In this document: positions 55,630-64,000 of the stretch, piece after piece
How the letters are laid out: each line of letters begins with the position of its first letter
Numbering within the stretch: position 1 is the first letter of the stretch
NCBI RefSeq assembly: GCF_003075075.1
Contig: NZ_QCYM01000001.1
Location: forward strand, 586,668-650,667
Direction of reading: 5' to 3'
DNA from: Labrenzia sp. 011
GTDB taxonomy: Bacteria > Pseudomonadota > Alphaproteobacteria > Rhizobiales > Stappiaceae
Length of the DNA stretch: 64,000 nt
Translations under genes and position numbers: made by a program
Notes under the pieces: model-generated
Databases searched by the model: none
The model's input: the letters and a program-made list of their open reading frames with translations, nothing else
Told to the model about the DNA's origin: nothing

Positions 55630-58461
55630 GTGTCTTCCTTGGCTGACCAGGACAACAGCACCCCCTCTGACGGTCTCCCGTCCGATATCAAACCGGTCTC
55701 CATTGTCGATGAAATGAAGCGCAGCTACCTCGATTACGCCATGAGCGTGATCGTTTCCCGCGCGCTTCCGGATGTCCGCGACGGCCTGAAACCGGTCCAC
55801 CGGCGCATCCTCTATTCGATGCATGAAAACGGCTACGAGTGGAACAAGCCCTACCGCAAGTCGGCCCGCGTGGTCGGTGACGTGATGGGTAAGTACCACC
55901 CGCATGGCGACAGCGCGATCTACGACGCCCTCGTGCGCATGGCGCAGAATTTCTCGCTCCGTCTGCCGCTGATCGACGGGCAGGGGAACTTCGGTTCCGT
56001 CGACGGCGATCCCGCAGCGGCAATGCGTTACACGGAATGCCGCCTGCAGAAGGTCGCGCACAAGCTGCTGGACGATATCGACAAGGACACGGTCGACTTT
56101 CAGGAGAACTACGACAACTCCGAAAGCGAACCGCTTGTTCTGCCGGCCAAGTTTCCCAATCTTCTGGTCAATGGCGCCGGCGGTATCGCTGTCGGCATGG
56201 CGACCAACATCCCGCCTCACAATCTGGGGGAAGTGATCGACGCGGCGATCGCGGTCATGGAAAATCCTGCGATGCCCCTTGAGGAGCTCATGCAGATCGT
56301 TCCCGGTCCGGACTTTCCGACCGGGGCGATGATCCTTGGCCGGTCGGGCATACGCAGCGCCTATGAAACCGGCCGCGGCTCGATCGTCATGCGCGCCAAG
56401 GTCGATGTGGAAGAGGTCCGCAAGGATCGCAATGCGCTGATCGTCACGGAAATTCCCTATCAGGTCAACAAGTCGACCATGATCGAGAAGATCGCGGAAC
56501 TGGTGCGCGACAAGCGCGTCGAGGGCATCTCCGACATCCGTGACGAGAGCGACCGCTCCGGCATGCGGGTGGTGATCGAGCTGAAGCGCGATGCGGTGCC
56601 CGATGTCATCCTGAACCAGCTCTACCGTTTCAGCCAGCTGCAGACATCCTTCGGGTCCAATATCGTCGCCCTGAACAGCGGCAAGCCGGAACAGATGAAC
56701 CTGTCCGACATGTTGCGGGCGTTCGTTACCTTCCGCGAGGATGTCATTCAGCGCCGGACACGGTTCCTGCTGAAAAAGTCCCGCGACCGGGCTCATATCC
56801 TGGTTGGTCTCGGCATTGCGGTCGCCAATATCGACGAGGTCATCAAGCTGATCCGCAGCGCGCCCGATCCGGCCACCGCCCGGGCCCAGCTGATGGAACG
56901 CAACTGGCCGGCCCGGGACGTGGAAGCCCTGATCCGGCTGATCGACGATCCGCGGCACATGGTGCAGGAAGACGGAACCTACAAACTGTCCGAGGAGCAG
57001 GCCCGCGCCATTCTCGAACTGCGTCTGCAGCGCCTTACGGCGATGGGACGAGACGAAATCGAGGAAGAGCTGAACAAGATCGGCGCGGAAATTTCCGACT
57101 TTCTCGACATTCTCAGCTCCCGCGCCCGCATCCAGGAAATCGTCCGCGACGAAATGCTGGAGATCAAGGAAGAATTCGCGACTCCGCGCCGCACCGAGAT
57201 CATCGAGGGCGGCCCGGACTTCGACGAGGAAGACCTCATCCAGCGCGAAGACATGGTGGTGACCTTCTCTCACGGCGGTTACATCAAGCGGGTTCCTCTT
57301 GCGACCTATCGCGCCCAGAGACGCGGCGGCAAGGGACGGTCGGGGATGGCGACCAAGGAAGAGGATTTCGTTACCCGTCTCTTCGTGGCCAATACCCATA
57401 CGCCCGTTCTGTTCTTCTCCTCGCGCGGCATCTGCTACAAGATGAAGGTCTGGCGGCTGCCGCTTGGCGGCCCGACATCGCGCGGCAAGGCCCTCGTCAA
57501 CATGCTGCCCCTGGAACAGGGCGAACAGATCACTTCCATTCTGCCGCTTCCCGAGGACGAGGATACCTGGGCCGATCTCGACGTGATGTTCGCCACCGTG
57601 CGCGGCACGGTGCGCCGGAACAAGCTGTCCGACTTCGTGACCATCAACCGGAACGGCAAGATCGCCATGAAACTGGAGGATGGTGACGGCATTGTCGGTG
57701 TCGATACCTGCTCCGAACATTCCGATGTGATGCTGACCACCAATTTCGGCCAGTGCATCCGCTTCCCCGTCACCGATGTGCGCGTCTTTGCCGGACGCAA
57801 TTCGGTCGGCGTGCGCGGTATCCGCCTGCCGGAAGGGGACAAGGTCATCTCCATGCAGATCCTGCATCATATTGATGTCGACGCAGAGGAACGTGCCGCC
57901 TACCTGAAGCTCTCACGCGCAATGCGCGGCGAGGCCGACGACGGTGTCAACGGATCCGACGAGGAAGGCATCGTTGCGGGGAGCCTGTCGCAGGAGCGAT
58001 ATGCCCAGATGAGTGCCGCGGAACAGATCATCCTGACCATTTCGGAGAACGGTTACGGCAAGCGTACGTCGTCCTTCGAATACCGGGTGACAGGACGGGG
58101 CGGCAAGGGCATCACGGCCATGGCCGTCAACGACCGCAACGGCGGGCTTGTCGCCTCCTTCCCGGTGGAAGACAGCCATCAGATCATGCTGGTCACCGAT
58201 GGCGGCCAGTTGATCCGGTGTCCGGTGGATGGCATCCGCATAGCCGGCCGCGCGACCCAGGGGGTCATTGTCTTCAAGACAGCGGAAGGTGAAAAGGTCG
58301 TCGCCGTCGAGGGGATCTCCGAAGTCGACGATGAAGACGATCTCGACGAGAACGGCGAAGCCGTCGCGCAGGCTGAAGACAGCTCCGGAAGCGATGACAC
58401 AACCGCTACGGATGATGCGCCGAAAGACGCGGGCGAGGGCGGACAGACACCGGAAAGCTGA
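55630..58461 (+). CDS. gyrA: DNA gyrase subunit A
   Basis: 943 residues. Catalytic tyrosine in AMRYTECRL (Tyr134), gyrase-specific QRRGGKGR box near 560, beta-pinwheel C-terminal domain and an acidic tail. In the quinolone region the positions equivalent to E. coli Ser83 and Asp87 are Ser95 and Asp99, the sensitive residues. The start is GTG at 55630; an ATG at 55626 is out of frame and hits a stop after six codons. Confidence 0.97.
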   Translation: MSSLADQDNSTPSDGLPSDIKPVSIVDEMKRSYLDYAMSVIVSRALPDVRDGLKPVHRRILYSMHENGYEWNKPYRKSARVVGDVMGKYHPHGDSAIYDALVRMAQNFSLRLPLIDGQGNFGSVDGDPAAAMRYTECRLQKVAHKLLDDIDKDTVDFQENYDNSESEPLVLPAKFPNLLVNGAGGIAVGMATNIPPHNLGEVIDAAIAVMENPAMPLEELMQIVPGPDFPTGAMILGRSGIRSAYETGRGSIVMRAKVDVEEVRKDRNALIVTEIPYQVNKSTMIEKIAELVRDKRVEGISDIRDESDRSGMRVVIELKRDAVPDVILNQLYRFSQLQTSFGSNIVALNSGKPEQMNLSDMLRAFVTFREDVIQRRTRFLLKKSRDRAHILVGLGIAVANIDEVIKLIRSAPDPATARAQLMERNWPARDVEALIRLIDDPRHMVQEDGTYKLSEEQARAILELRLQRLTAMGRDEIEEELNKIGAEISDFLDILSSRARIQEIVRDEMLEIKEEFATPRRTEIIEGGPDFDEEDLIQREDMVVTFSHGGYIKRVPLATYRAQRRGGKGRSGMATKEEDFVTRLFVANTHTPVLFFSSRGICYKMKVWRLPLGGPTSRGKALVNMLPLEQGEQITSILPLPEDEDTWADLDVMFATVRGTVRRNKLSDFVTINRNGKIAMKLEDGDGIVGVDTCSEHSDVMLTTNFGQCIRFPVTDVRVFAGRNSVGVRGIRLPEGDKVISMQILHHIDVDAEERAAYLKLSRAMRGEADDGVNGSDEEGIVAGSLSQERYAQMSAAEQIILTISENGYGKRTSSFEYRVTGRGGKGITAMAVNDRNGGLVASFPVEDSHQIMLVTDGGQLIRCPVDGIRIAGRATQGVIVFKTAEGEKVVAVEGISEVDDEDDLDENGEAVAQAEDSSGSDDTTATDDAPKDAGEGGQTPES

Positions 58462-58523
58462 TTTCCGCTGCCTGTCTGCCAGGACCGTCCGCGGTCAATC
58501 GAACGAAGACATGCTGAAACGAC

Positions 58524-58555
58524 AACAGCGGCCAGGGTGACCTGTGCCGCTGTTT
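58524..58555 (+). terminator. Terminator after gyrA
   Basis: AACAGCGGC (58524-58532) pairs with GCCGCTGTT (58546-58554); the inner CAGG/CCTG extends the stem with one bulge. TTTG follows. It lies between gyrA and a convergent small gene. Confidence 0.75.
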
Positions 58556-58579
58556 GCCGTTCATGAATGGGGAGTGCTG

Positions 58580-58996
58580 TCAGTTGGCTGCCGGGTAACG
58601 GGCAAGAATGGTTTCATTCACGGTCTCGTCCGTCTTTTCAACGGTTATGAAGGAAACATTTCTGACCTTGTCGGCGCCGGTCAGCGCAGCCAAGCAATCC
58701 TCGCTCCAGGCACCCCATGTCTGCGATTTGCAGTCGGTGTCGAGAGCGGCGGACGCAATGCGGTCCGTCTTGGTTGCCATCATGCCCTGTGTTGCAACGC
58801 TGGTCAGATCCTCCGCCTGTGAGGCATTGCCCGGATGCATGGTGATCGCGCCGGCGGCAATCATTGTCAGCAACGCCAGGACGAACACCATGGCCACCTT
58901 GAAATGGGCAGCCGGATCGGTTGCATTCACGGCGATGGAAAACGGTTGAAACGTGGTCTCGTTTCCGCCGGGATCGTTTGTATCATGACCTTTCAT
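58580..58996 (-). CDS. Single-span membrane protein of unknown function
   Basis: 138 residues: a short cytoplasmic N-terminus, one membrane segment (about 32-52, VAMVFVLALLTMIAAGAI), then an outside domain with two Cys (about 88 and 100). GGAGCC ribosome site 7 bases before the ATG supports it. Family not recognised. Confidence 0.6.
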   Translation of the reverse strand: MKGHDTNDPGGNETTFQPFSIAVNATDPAAHFKVAMVFVLALLTMIAAGAITMHPGNASQAEDLTSVATQGMMATKTDRIASAALDTDCKSQTWGAWSEDCLAALTGADKVRNVSFITVEKTDETVNETILARYPAAN

Positions 58997-59160
58997 CGTA
59001 CTGGCTCCTGCTCACGCCACTTGATTTCGATGACGCCACACTGTCCCATTGATGAAAAGCCCGATGTGACGGCCATCACACAATGTCAGTTGAGGGCAAA
59101 TGACCCATTTGAACCGGCTTTTCCTTGTGAGCGCGCGGTAGGCGGAGTAAGGAAGGGGCC

Positions 59161-59667
59161 ATGACTCGTATCGCGCTCTACCCCGGGTCCTTCGACCCGG
59201 TCACCAACGGCCACGTGGACATTCTGCGTCAGGCACTTGCACTGGCCGACAAGGTGGTGGTTGCCATAGGCATTCACCCTGGCAAAACTCCGCTGTTCTC
59301 CTTTGAGGAGCGGGTGGACCTGATCCATGCGACAGCTGTCGCGGAGTACGGTCCTGAAGAAGCGGCAAGAATTGAAGTCATCGCATTTTCAAATCTGGTC
59401 ATCGAAACGGCACGGACACAGGGGGCGGCCTACCTTGTCCGCGGCCTCAGGGACGGTACGGACCTTGACTATGAAATGCAGATGGCCGGGATGAACGGGA
59501 CCCTGGAACCGGAGATCAGAACGGTATTCCTGCCCGCGTCACCGAACGTACGCCACATCACCGCCACCTTGGTGCGTCAGATCGCCAGGATGGGCGGAGA
59601 AATTTCCGCGTTCGTACCAGCCCCGGTCAGAGAGCCTCTGCGCCGCCGGGCCGGCTCCGGCAACTGA
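59161..59667 (+). CDS. coaD: Phosphopantetheine adenylyltransferase
   Basis: 168 residues with the nucleotidyltransferase motifs [17 protein letters not shown] (TxGH type) and [18 protein letters not shown] (ISSTxVR equivalent). It performs the fourth step of CoA synthesis. Length is normal. It is followed by two cyclophilin genes, queA and tgt on the same strand. Confidence 0.96.
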   Translation: MTRIALYPGSFDPVTNGHVDILRQALALADKVVVAIGIHPGKTPLFSFEERVDLIHATAVAEYGPEEAARIEVIAFSNLVIETARTQGAAYLVRGLRDGTDLDYEMQMAGMNGTLEPEIRTVFLPASPNVRHITATLVRQIARMGGEISAFVPAPVREPLRRRAGSGN

Positions 59668-59705
59668 CAAGAATCCGATCTTTACCTGAATCCTAGGAGT
59701 AACCA

Positions 59706-60245
59706 GTGTCTCGCTTGCTTGCATTATTCGCCGTTCTGGCGTCCCTGGTCGTCCTGCCTGCCGCCGCACTCGCGCAGACAGCCGATCTGGAAAACACTCT
59801 GTATCTCGATCTCAAGGACGGCCGGGTGGTCATCCAGCTGCGCCCGGATCTGGCGCCGAACCACGTGGAACGGATCAAGAAGCTTGCCCGTGAAGGGTTT
59901 TACGACGGTCATTCCTTCCACCGGGTCATCGACGGATTCATGGCCCAGACCGGTGACCCGACCGGCACCGGCATGGGCGGATCGACCGAGCCGGATCTCA
60001 AGGCGGAATTCAGCCAGGCGCCCTTCAAGCGCGGCACGCTCGGCATGGCACGCGCGGCAAGCCCCGACAGCGCCAACTCGCAGTTCTTCATCATGTTTGC
60101 CGATGGCGACTGGCTGAACGGCCAGTACACCGTATTCGGACAAGTCACCGAAGGCATGGAATTTGTCGACAACATCTCGCGCGGTGAGCCGCCGGCAAAC
60201 CCCGACAAGATCATCAAGATGCAGGTTGCCGCGGACGCTCAGTGA
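59706..60245 (+). CDS. Peptidylprolyl isomerase, cyclophilin type, periplasmic
   Basis: 179 residues: signal peptide (about 1-23, ending ALAQT) then a small bacterial cyclophilin (FYDGHSFHRVIDGFMAQTGDPTGTG; RGTLGMARAASPDSANSQFFIMF). Starts GTG after TAGGAGTAACCA. Likely folds exported proteins. The next gene is its cytoplasmic counterpart. Confidence 0.92.
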   Translation: MSRLLALFAVLASLVVLPAAALAQTADLENTLYLDLKDGRVVIQLRPDLAPNHVERIKKLAREGFYDGHSFHRVIDGFMAQTGDPTGTGMGGSTEPDLKAEFSQAPFKRGTLGMARAASPDSANSQFFIMFADGDWLNGQYTVFGQVTEGMEFVDNISRGEPPANPDKIIKMQVAADAQ

Positions 60246-60293
60246 AGACGGCCGAATTCAAACCTGTTCATCAACTAATCAAGGAGACAGAAT

Positions 60294-60767
60294 ATGACCG
60301 ACATCAAGGATGCGGAAAACACGTTGCTCATGGAAACCAGCCAGGGGCAGATCGTCATTGAAATGAAGCCGGACCTCGCACCGGCGCATGTCGCGCGCAT
60401 CAAGGAACTCGTGCGTGAAGGCTTTTACGACGGCATCGTCTTCCACCGGGTGATCGATGGTTTCATGGCACAGACCGGCTGTCCGCAGGGCACCGGTACC
60501 GGCGGTTCCGGACAGAAGCTGAAAGCCGAATTCAGCAAGGAAAAACACACGCGCGGCACCTGCTCCATGGCCAGGGCGTCCGATCCGAATTCCGGCGACA
60601 GCCAGTTCTTCATCTGCTTCACCGACGCCCCCTGGCTTGACGGTCAGTATACTGTCTGGGGACAGGTGATCGAAGGCATGGACAATGTGGACAAGATCAA
60701 GCGCGGCGAGCCGGTTGCCAACCCCGACAATATCGTCTCGGTGAAGGTTGCCGCGGACGCCGCCTGA
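60294..60767 (+). CDS. ppiB: Peptidylprolyl isomerase, cyclophilin type, cytoplasmic
   Basis: 157 residues, no signal peptide. FHRVIDGFMAQTGCPQGTGTGG and SMARASDPNSGDSQFFICF hold the active-site Arg, Phe and Gln. It is about 60% like the preceding secreted paralogue by eye, pointing to an old tandem duplication. AAGGAGACAG lies upstream. Confidence 0.92.
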   Translation: MTDIKDAENTLLMETSQGQIVIEMKPDLAPAHVARIKELVREGFYDGIVFHRVIDGFMAQTGCPQGTGTGGSGQKLKAEFSKEKHTRGTCSMARASDPNSGDSQFFICFTDAPWLDGQYTVWGQVIEGMDNVDKIKRGEPVANPDNIVSVKVAADAA

Positions 60768-60805
60768 CGCACGACCTGCCAAAGCGGCAGTGATGCAGGC
60801 CCCTG

Positions 60806-60835
60806 CAGCGCGGATCCCGGATCCGCGCTGTTTTT
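60806..60835 (+). terminator. Strong intrinsic terminator before queA
   Basis: CAGCGCGGAT (60806-60815) with ATCCGCGCTG (60821-60830), 5-nt loop, then TTTTT. It ends the coaD-cyclophilin transcript. Confidence 0.9.
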
Positions 60836-60972
60836 ATTCCGATCCACGCCTGTTGACCTTGACCTGATCCCTCTTTATGAGCCGCTGACACATGAAGCCG
60901 GTGCATCCGGAAGGCATCCTGCTCCATGGAAGCCCGGCTCACCCGCCAGGATACGGCCCAAGCAGAAGCTCC

Positions 60973-62046
60973 ATGCGCGTAGACCAGTTTGACTTCGAAC
61001 TCCCCAACGAGCGGATTGCGCTCCGGCCTGCCAGGCCGCGCGACTCGGCCCGCATGCTTGTCGTGCGCCCGGACAGCCCGGAAGTGCTCGGTGACAGGGG
61101 GGTCAGCGACCTGCCGGTGCTGCTTAACCCAGGCGATGCGCTGGTTTTCAACGACACGCGAGTCATTCCGGCGCAACTGGAAGGCAGGCGCCTGAGGGGA
61201 GATGTGAGCGCGGGCATCAGTGTGACACTGCATTTGCGCACGGCCCCGGACAGCTGGCGGGCCTTTGTCCGGCCGGCCAAAAAGCTGCAGGTTAACGACA
61301 CTCTCCTGTTCGAAAGCGGGGACACCGCTCTTTCCGCCACCGTCGCCGAGAAGGCCGACGGCGGGGAAGTTTTGCTGGCATTCGACCGGTCTGGACCGGA
61401 ACTCGATGCGGCCATCGCCTCCGTCGGCCACATTCCACTGCCGCCCTACATCGCGCAAAAACGGCCCGAAGACGCGCAGGACAGGCAGGACTACCAGACG
61501 ATCTACGCCGACAGGGACGGGGCCGTGGCTGCCCCGACCGCAGGCCTGCATTTCACGCCGCAGCTCCTGAAAGCGCTTGACGCGCGTGGCATCGAACAGC
61601 ATCGCGTCACGCTGCATGTGGGGGCAGGAACATTTCTGCCGGTCAAGGCCGACGACACGCAGGATCACAAGATGCATGCGGAATGGGGTGAAGTGTCGGA
61701 GAAAACGGCACAGGCACTGGCTGCGGTCAGGGCGCGGGGCAACCGGGTTGTCAGTGTCGGCACGACCTCCCTGCGCATCCTGGAAAGCGCGGCGCAAGCC
61801 TCCGGCGCGATCGCACCTTTCGCCGGAGAAACGTCGATTTTCATCACCCCGGGTTATCGTTTCAGGGCGGTTGATGTCCTGATGACCAACTTCCACCTGC
61901 CGCGTTCGACTCTCTTCATGCTGGTGTCGGCATTCTCCGGTCTGGAAACCATGCGGACCGCCTACGCCCACGCGATCCGAGAGAAATACCGGTTCTACAG
62001 CTACGGCGATACGTCCCTTCTCTTTCCACAAGACGGCGCTCAATAG
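60973..62046 (+). CDS. queA: S-adenosylmethionine:tRNA ribosyltransferase-isomerase
   Basis: 357 residues with QueA motifs: [52 protein letters not shown] and [12 protein letters not shown] [12 protein letters not shown]. It adds the ribosyl group in queuosine synthesis. The ATG at 60973 starts at the family boundary; an earlier ATG at 60892 adds 27 unrelated residues. tgt follows after 11 bases. Confidence 0.95.
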   Translation: MRVDQFDFELPNERIALRPARPRDSARMLVVRPDSPEVLGDRGVSDLPVLLNPGDALVFNDTRVIPAQLEGRRLRGDVSAGISVTLHLRTAPDSWRAFVRPAKKLQVNDTLLFESGDTALSATVAEKADGGEVLLAFDRSGPELDAAIASVGHIPLPPYIAQKRPEDAQDRQDYQTIYADRDGAVAAPTAGLHFTPQLLKALDARGIEQHRVTLHVGAGTFLPVKADDTQDHKMHAEWGEVSEKTAQALAAVRARGNRVVSVGTTSLRILESAAQASGAIAPFAGETSIFITPGYRFRAVDVLMTNFHLPRSTLFMLVSAFSGLETMRTAYAHAIREKYRFYSYGDTSLLFPQDGAQ

Positions 62047-62057
62047 GGAAACCCGCC

Positions 62058-63215
62058 ATGTCCGCGAACGAAAAGACATTCGGTTTCAAACTGATCGCCA
62101 CCGACGGCAATGCACGGCGCGGCGAAATCACGACGCCTCATGGCGTGGTGCGAACCCCGGCGTTCATGCCGGTCGGTACGCAGGCGACGGTCAAGGCGAT
62201 GTATCCGGATCAGGTCCGTGAAACGGGTGCGGATGTTGTTCTGGGAAACACCTATCACCTGATGCTCCGGCCGACCGCAGAGCGGGTGGCAAGGCTGGGC
62301 GGATTGCACGGTTTCATGAACTGGCCGCATACCATCCTCACAGACAGCGGTGGCTTCCAGGTGATGTCCCTGGCCCAGCTCCGCAAGTTGGATGAGGACG
62401 GCGTCCGTTTCCAGAGCCATATCGACGGCAGCAAGCACCATCTGACGCCGGAACGCTCCGTTGAAATCCAGGGTCTGCTTGGTTCCGATATCCAGATGCA
62501 GCTGGATGAATGCATCCGGCTGCCCAGCCCGAAGGAAGAGGTCCAGCGCGCGATGGAACTCTCGCTGCGATGGGCGGCGCGCTCCAGGGAGCAGTTCGAA
62601 CGGATGGGCGGTCCCGGCAAGGGGCAGGGGCTCTACGGCATTGTCCAGGGCGGCGACCAGCCCGACCTTCGCATCCGTTCGGCTCAGGAACTCGGCAAAA
62701 TGCCGTTCGAAGGCTATTCGGTCGGCGGCCTGGCGGTCGGCGAACCCCAGGACGTCATGCTGGCCATGCTGGACATCACGACGCCGGTCATGCCCGTGGA
62801 CAAGCCGCGCTATCTGATGGGCGTCGGGACACCGGACGACCTGCTGGAAAGCGTCAAGCGCGGTATTGACCAGTTCGACTGCGTCATGCCCACGCGCGCC
62901 GGCCGCCATGGACTGGCCTATACCCGTTTCGGCAAGGTGAACCTGAAAAACGCCCGTCATCAGGAAGACCCCCGTCCTCTGGACGAGGAAAGCCATTGCC
63001 CCGCGGCCAGCATCTACAGCCGCGCGTATCTGCATCATCTCGTGCGGGCCGGCGAAGGCCTTGCAGGCATGCTGCTGACCTGGAACAATATCGCCTATTA
63101 TCAGGAGCTCATGCAGGGCATGCGCGATGCCATCGAGGCGGGAAGCTTCGAGGATTTCTATGCGCGCACCAAGGAAGACTGGGCTCGCGGCGACATCGCC
63201 GCTCTGAGAGACTGA
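62058..63215 (+). CDS. tgt: Queuine/preQ1 tRNA-guanine transglycosylase
   Basis: 385 residues. TIM barrel with [12 protein letters not shown] (catalytic Asp), GGLAVGEP and [14 protein letters not shown]. The zinc-binding site is altered: where E. coli has CxCxxC the sequence reads SHCPAA, and the later His ligand position reads TWNNIAYY. Only one Cys is kept. The fold and active site look otherwise complete. It swaps G34 for preQ1 and forms a pair with queA. Confidence 0.95.
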   Translation: MSANEKTFGFKLIATDGNARRGEITTPHGVVRTPAFMPVGTQATVKAMYPDQVRETGADVVLGNTYHLMLRPTAERVARLGGLHGFMNWPHTILTDSGGFQVMSLAQLRKLDEDGVRFQSHIDGSKHHLTPERSVEIQGLLGSDIQMQLDECIRLPSPKEEVQRAMELSLRWAARSREQFERMGGPGKGQGLYGIVQGGDQPDLRIRSAQELGKMPFEGYSVGGLAVGEPQDVMLAMLDITTPVMPVDKPRYLMGVGTPDDLLESVKRGIDQFDCVMPTRAGRHGLAYTRFGKVNLKNARHQEDPRPLDEESHCPAASIYSRAYLHHLVRAGEGLAGMLLTWNNIAYYQELMQGMRDAIEAGSFEDFYARTKEDWARGDIAALRD

Positions 63216-63222
63216 CTACCCT

Positions 63223-63480
63223 TCAGGCAGAAAAGCCGTCCGACGTGGTCAGGTAGCAGCCGGAAATCCGCCAGGAACCGTCCTCCTGCTTCTCGAAACT
63301 GTAAAGCGCCAGCCAGTTCCTGCCCTGCGGCCCGGTCACATAGACTTCCTGCGTCGGGCCGTCTTCGTCATTCTTGAGCGGCCGAAAGTGACCTCCCGGG
63401 GCTTGTAGACCGGCTGATAGCCCTGACGGACCATCTCCATGAAGAATTCCGGTGTCTGAAACTGCTGTCAGAGCGAATTG
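63223..63480 (-). pseudogene. DUF4864 gene, frameshifted
   Basis: The C-terminal half reads NDEDGPTQEVYVTGPQG, LALYSFEKQEDGSWRISGC in one frame. The preceding part, QFQTPEFFMEMVRQGYQPVY and KPREVTFG, lies in another frame; adding one base near 63381-63384 rejoins them. A TGA just upstream (about 63469) interrupts that frame as well. The upstream N-terminal region is not recoverable. Confidence 0.75.
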
Positions 63481-63606
63481 GCTGCAAGGGACCATTCCGG
63501 CCCCGCAGTCCTCTACAGTTCGGAACGCACTGATGCCAAAATCACAGCTATGCCGAGGCAGAAAATTACGTGAAAGAAAACATAAATATTGGTCCGTTTG
63601 AGTCAA

Positions 63607-63903
63607 ATTACTACTTGGGTGAGCTTATTCCAGGCCGTAAACGGGAGATGTCCGTCTGCCGACGAAACTTGCGACAAACCCGCTGTTGCCGATAAACTGA
63701 CCTCGCCCCCCGGTCAGGGGATCTGGATCAAATAGACAGACAGGCTGGCGGGAGAGCTTGGAATGATCGATGCAGGTTCAACTCGTCGCGGCCGATTGAC
63801 CCATGATTTTAAGGTGGCGCCGTTCTTCGAGAATGTTCGGAATGAAAATGTGCAAGGCTAGAAAAGGTTATTTTAATTTTTATTTTCCGAATTGGGAGTG
63901 TGA
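63607..63903. other. Transition to AT-rich DNA
   Basis: Composition falls from about 60% GC to strongly AT-rich from about 63850. No gene, tRNA or IS end is visible at the change. Confidence 0.5.
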
Positions 63904-64000
63904 ATGATAAAGAATATCAAGTATGTCATATTTTTATTGGTATTAGTTCCTGTCTTGTTTTTATACACGATATATTCTTATTATAATTACAGTTTTACGA
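63904..64000 (+). CDS. Start of an AT-rich membrane-protein gene (3' cut by window edge)
   Basis: An ATG with GGGAG 5 bases upstream opens a frame that stays open to the window end: MIKNIKYVIFLLVLVPVL, then Tyr/Ser/Asn-rich. It encodes a short basic N-terminus followed by a membrane segment or signal anchor. Codons are AT-rich, unlike all neighbours. Product unknown. Confidence 0.55.
   Translation, partial: MIKNIKYVIFLLVLVPVLFLYTIYSYYNYSFT

Noticed and set aside
55594..57870. 758-codon open frame on the minus strand
   Set aside because: It is fully antisense to gyrA and is produced by the high GC third-codon bias; its composition (His/Asp/Gln-rich) fits no family.

Overview
The window is about 60% GC chromosomal DNA from an alphaproteobacterium. 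Gene content and order (nlpD-yajC-secD-secF-Mth938-SQS/PSY-trmFO, gyrA-coaD-cyclophilins-queA-tgt, uvrA next to ssb, DUF1127 genes, DUF1499, DUF4864, a PaaX-type regulator and ectoine-catabolism genes) suggest a marine or soil member of the Hyphomicrobiales/Rhodobacterales, possibly a Stappiaceae such as Roseibium. The genus is a guess from gene content; no 16S gene is present.

Layout. 1-7.8 kb is a housekeeping block: a NlpD-like LytM protein, a DUF815 ATPase, YajC-SecD-SecF, proteins resembling mitochondrial complex I assembly factors NDUFAF3 and NDUFAF6, and TrmFO. 8.1-9.0 kb holds two tiny DUF1127 genes. Each is followed on the minus strand by hairpins with CCUCCUCCC-type loops, the architecture of the CcsR/cuckoo sRNA family. 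9.2-17.4 kb holds uvrA, ssb, a small HExxH protein, a YcbB-type L,D-transpeptidase and a ZnuA with a huge His/Asp loop under a Zur box.

17.5-19.5 kb is the ruin of a phenylacetate (paa) operon: intact paaX and paaB, truncated paaC, no paaA, and a 5'-truncated DUF3291 gene. 19.6-26.3 kb is a divergent catabolic cluster. eutB-eutC-aminotransferase run leftward; doeA-M20 deacetylase-GntR regulator run rightward; two near-identical TTGTNTACAA operators lie between them. It looks like a variant ectoine-degradation locus. 26.3-32.6 kb carries an EEP-family protein, an aldo/keto reductase, a TauE/SafE permease and a KefF-KefC-like pair. 32.7-38.3 kb is a leftward four-gene operon of DegT aminotransferase, GMC oxidoreductase and two sugar-porter MFS proteins.

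38.9-42.0 kb carries an AI-2E permease, a YqjD/YqjE-like pair and a DUF1499 protein. 41.1-43.2 kb is a decayed mobile zone beside tRNA-Gln(CTG): an integrase N-terminal stub cut by an internally deleted IS630-family element, with a diverged 70-bp direct repeat around it. 43.5-54.8 kb is housekeeping again (Ppx/GppA with a long basic tail, rlmE, guaB, RsmB-like, TPR protein, guaA, Cys-cluster protein, DksA-like, CDF transporter, a small secreted protein). 54.8-63.2 kb has MarC, gyrA, coaD, two cyclophilins, queA and tgt. The right end holds a broken DUF4864 gene and the start of an AT-rich segment with the first codons of a membrane protein.

All calls are from reading the sequence; no database search was run.
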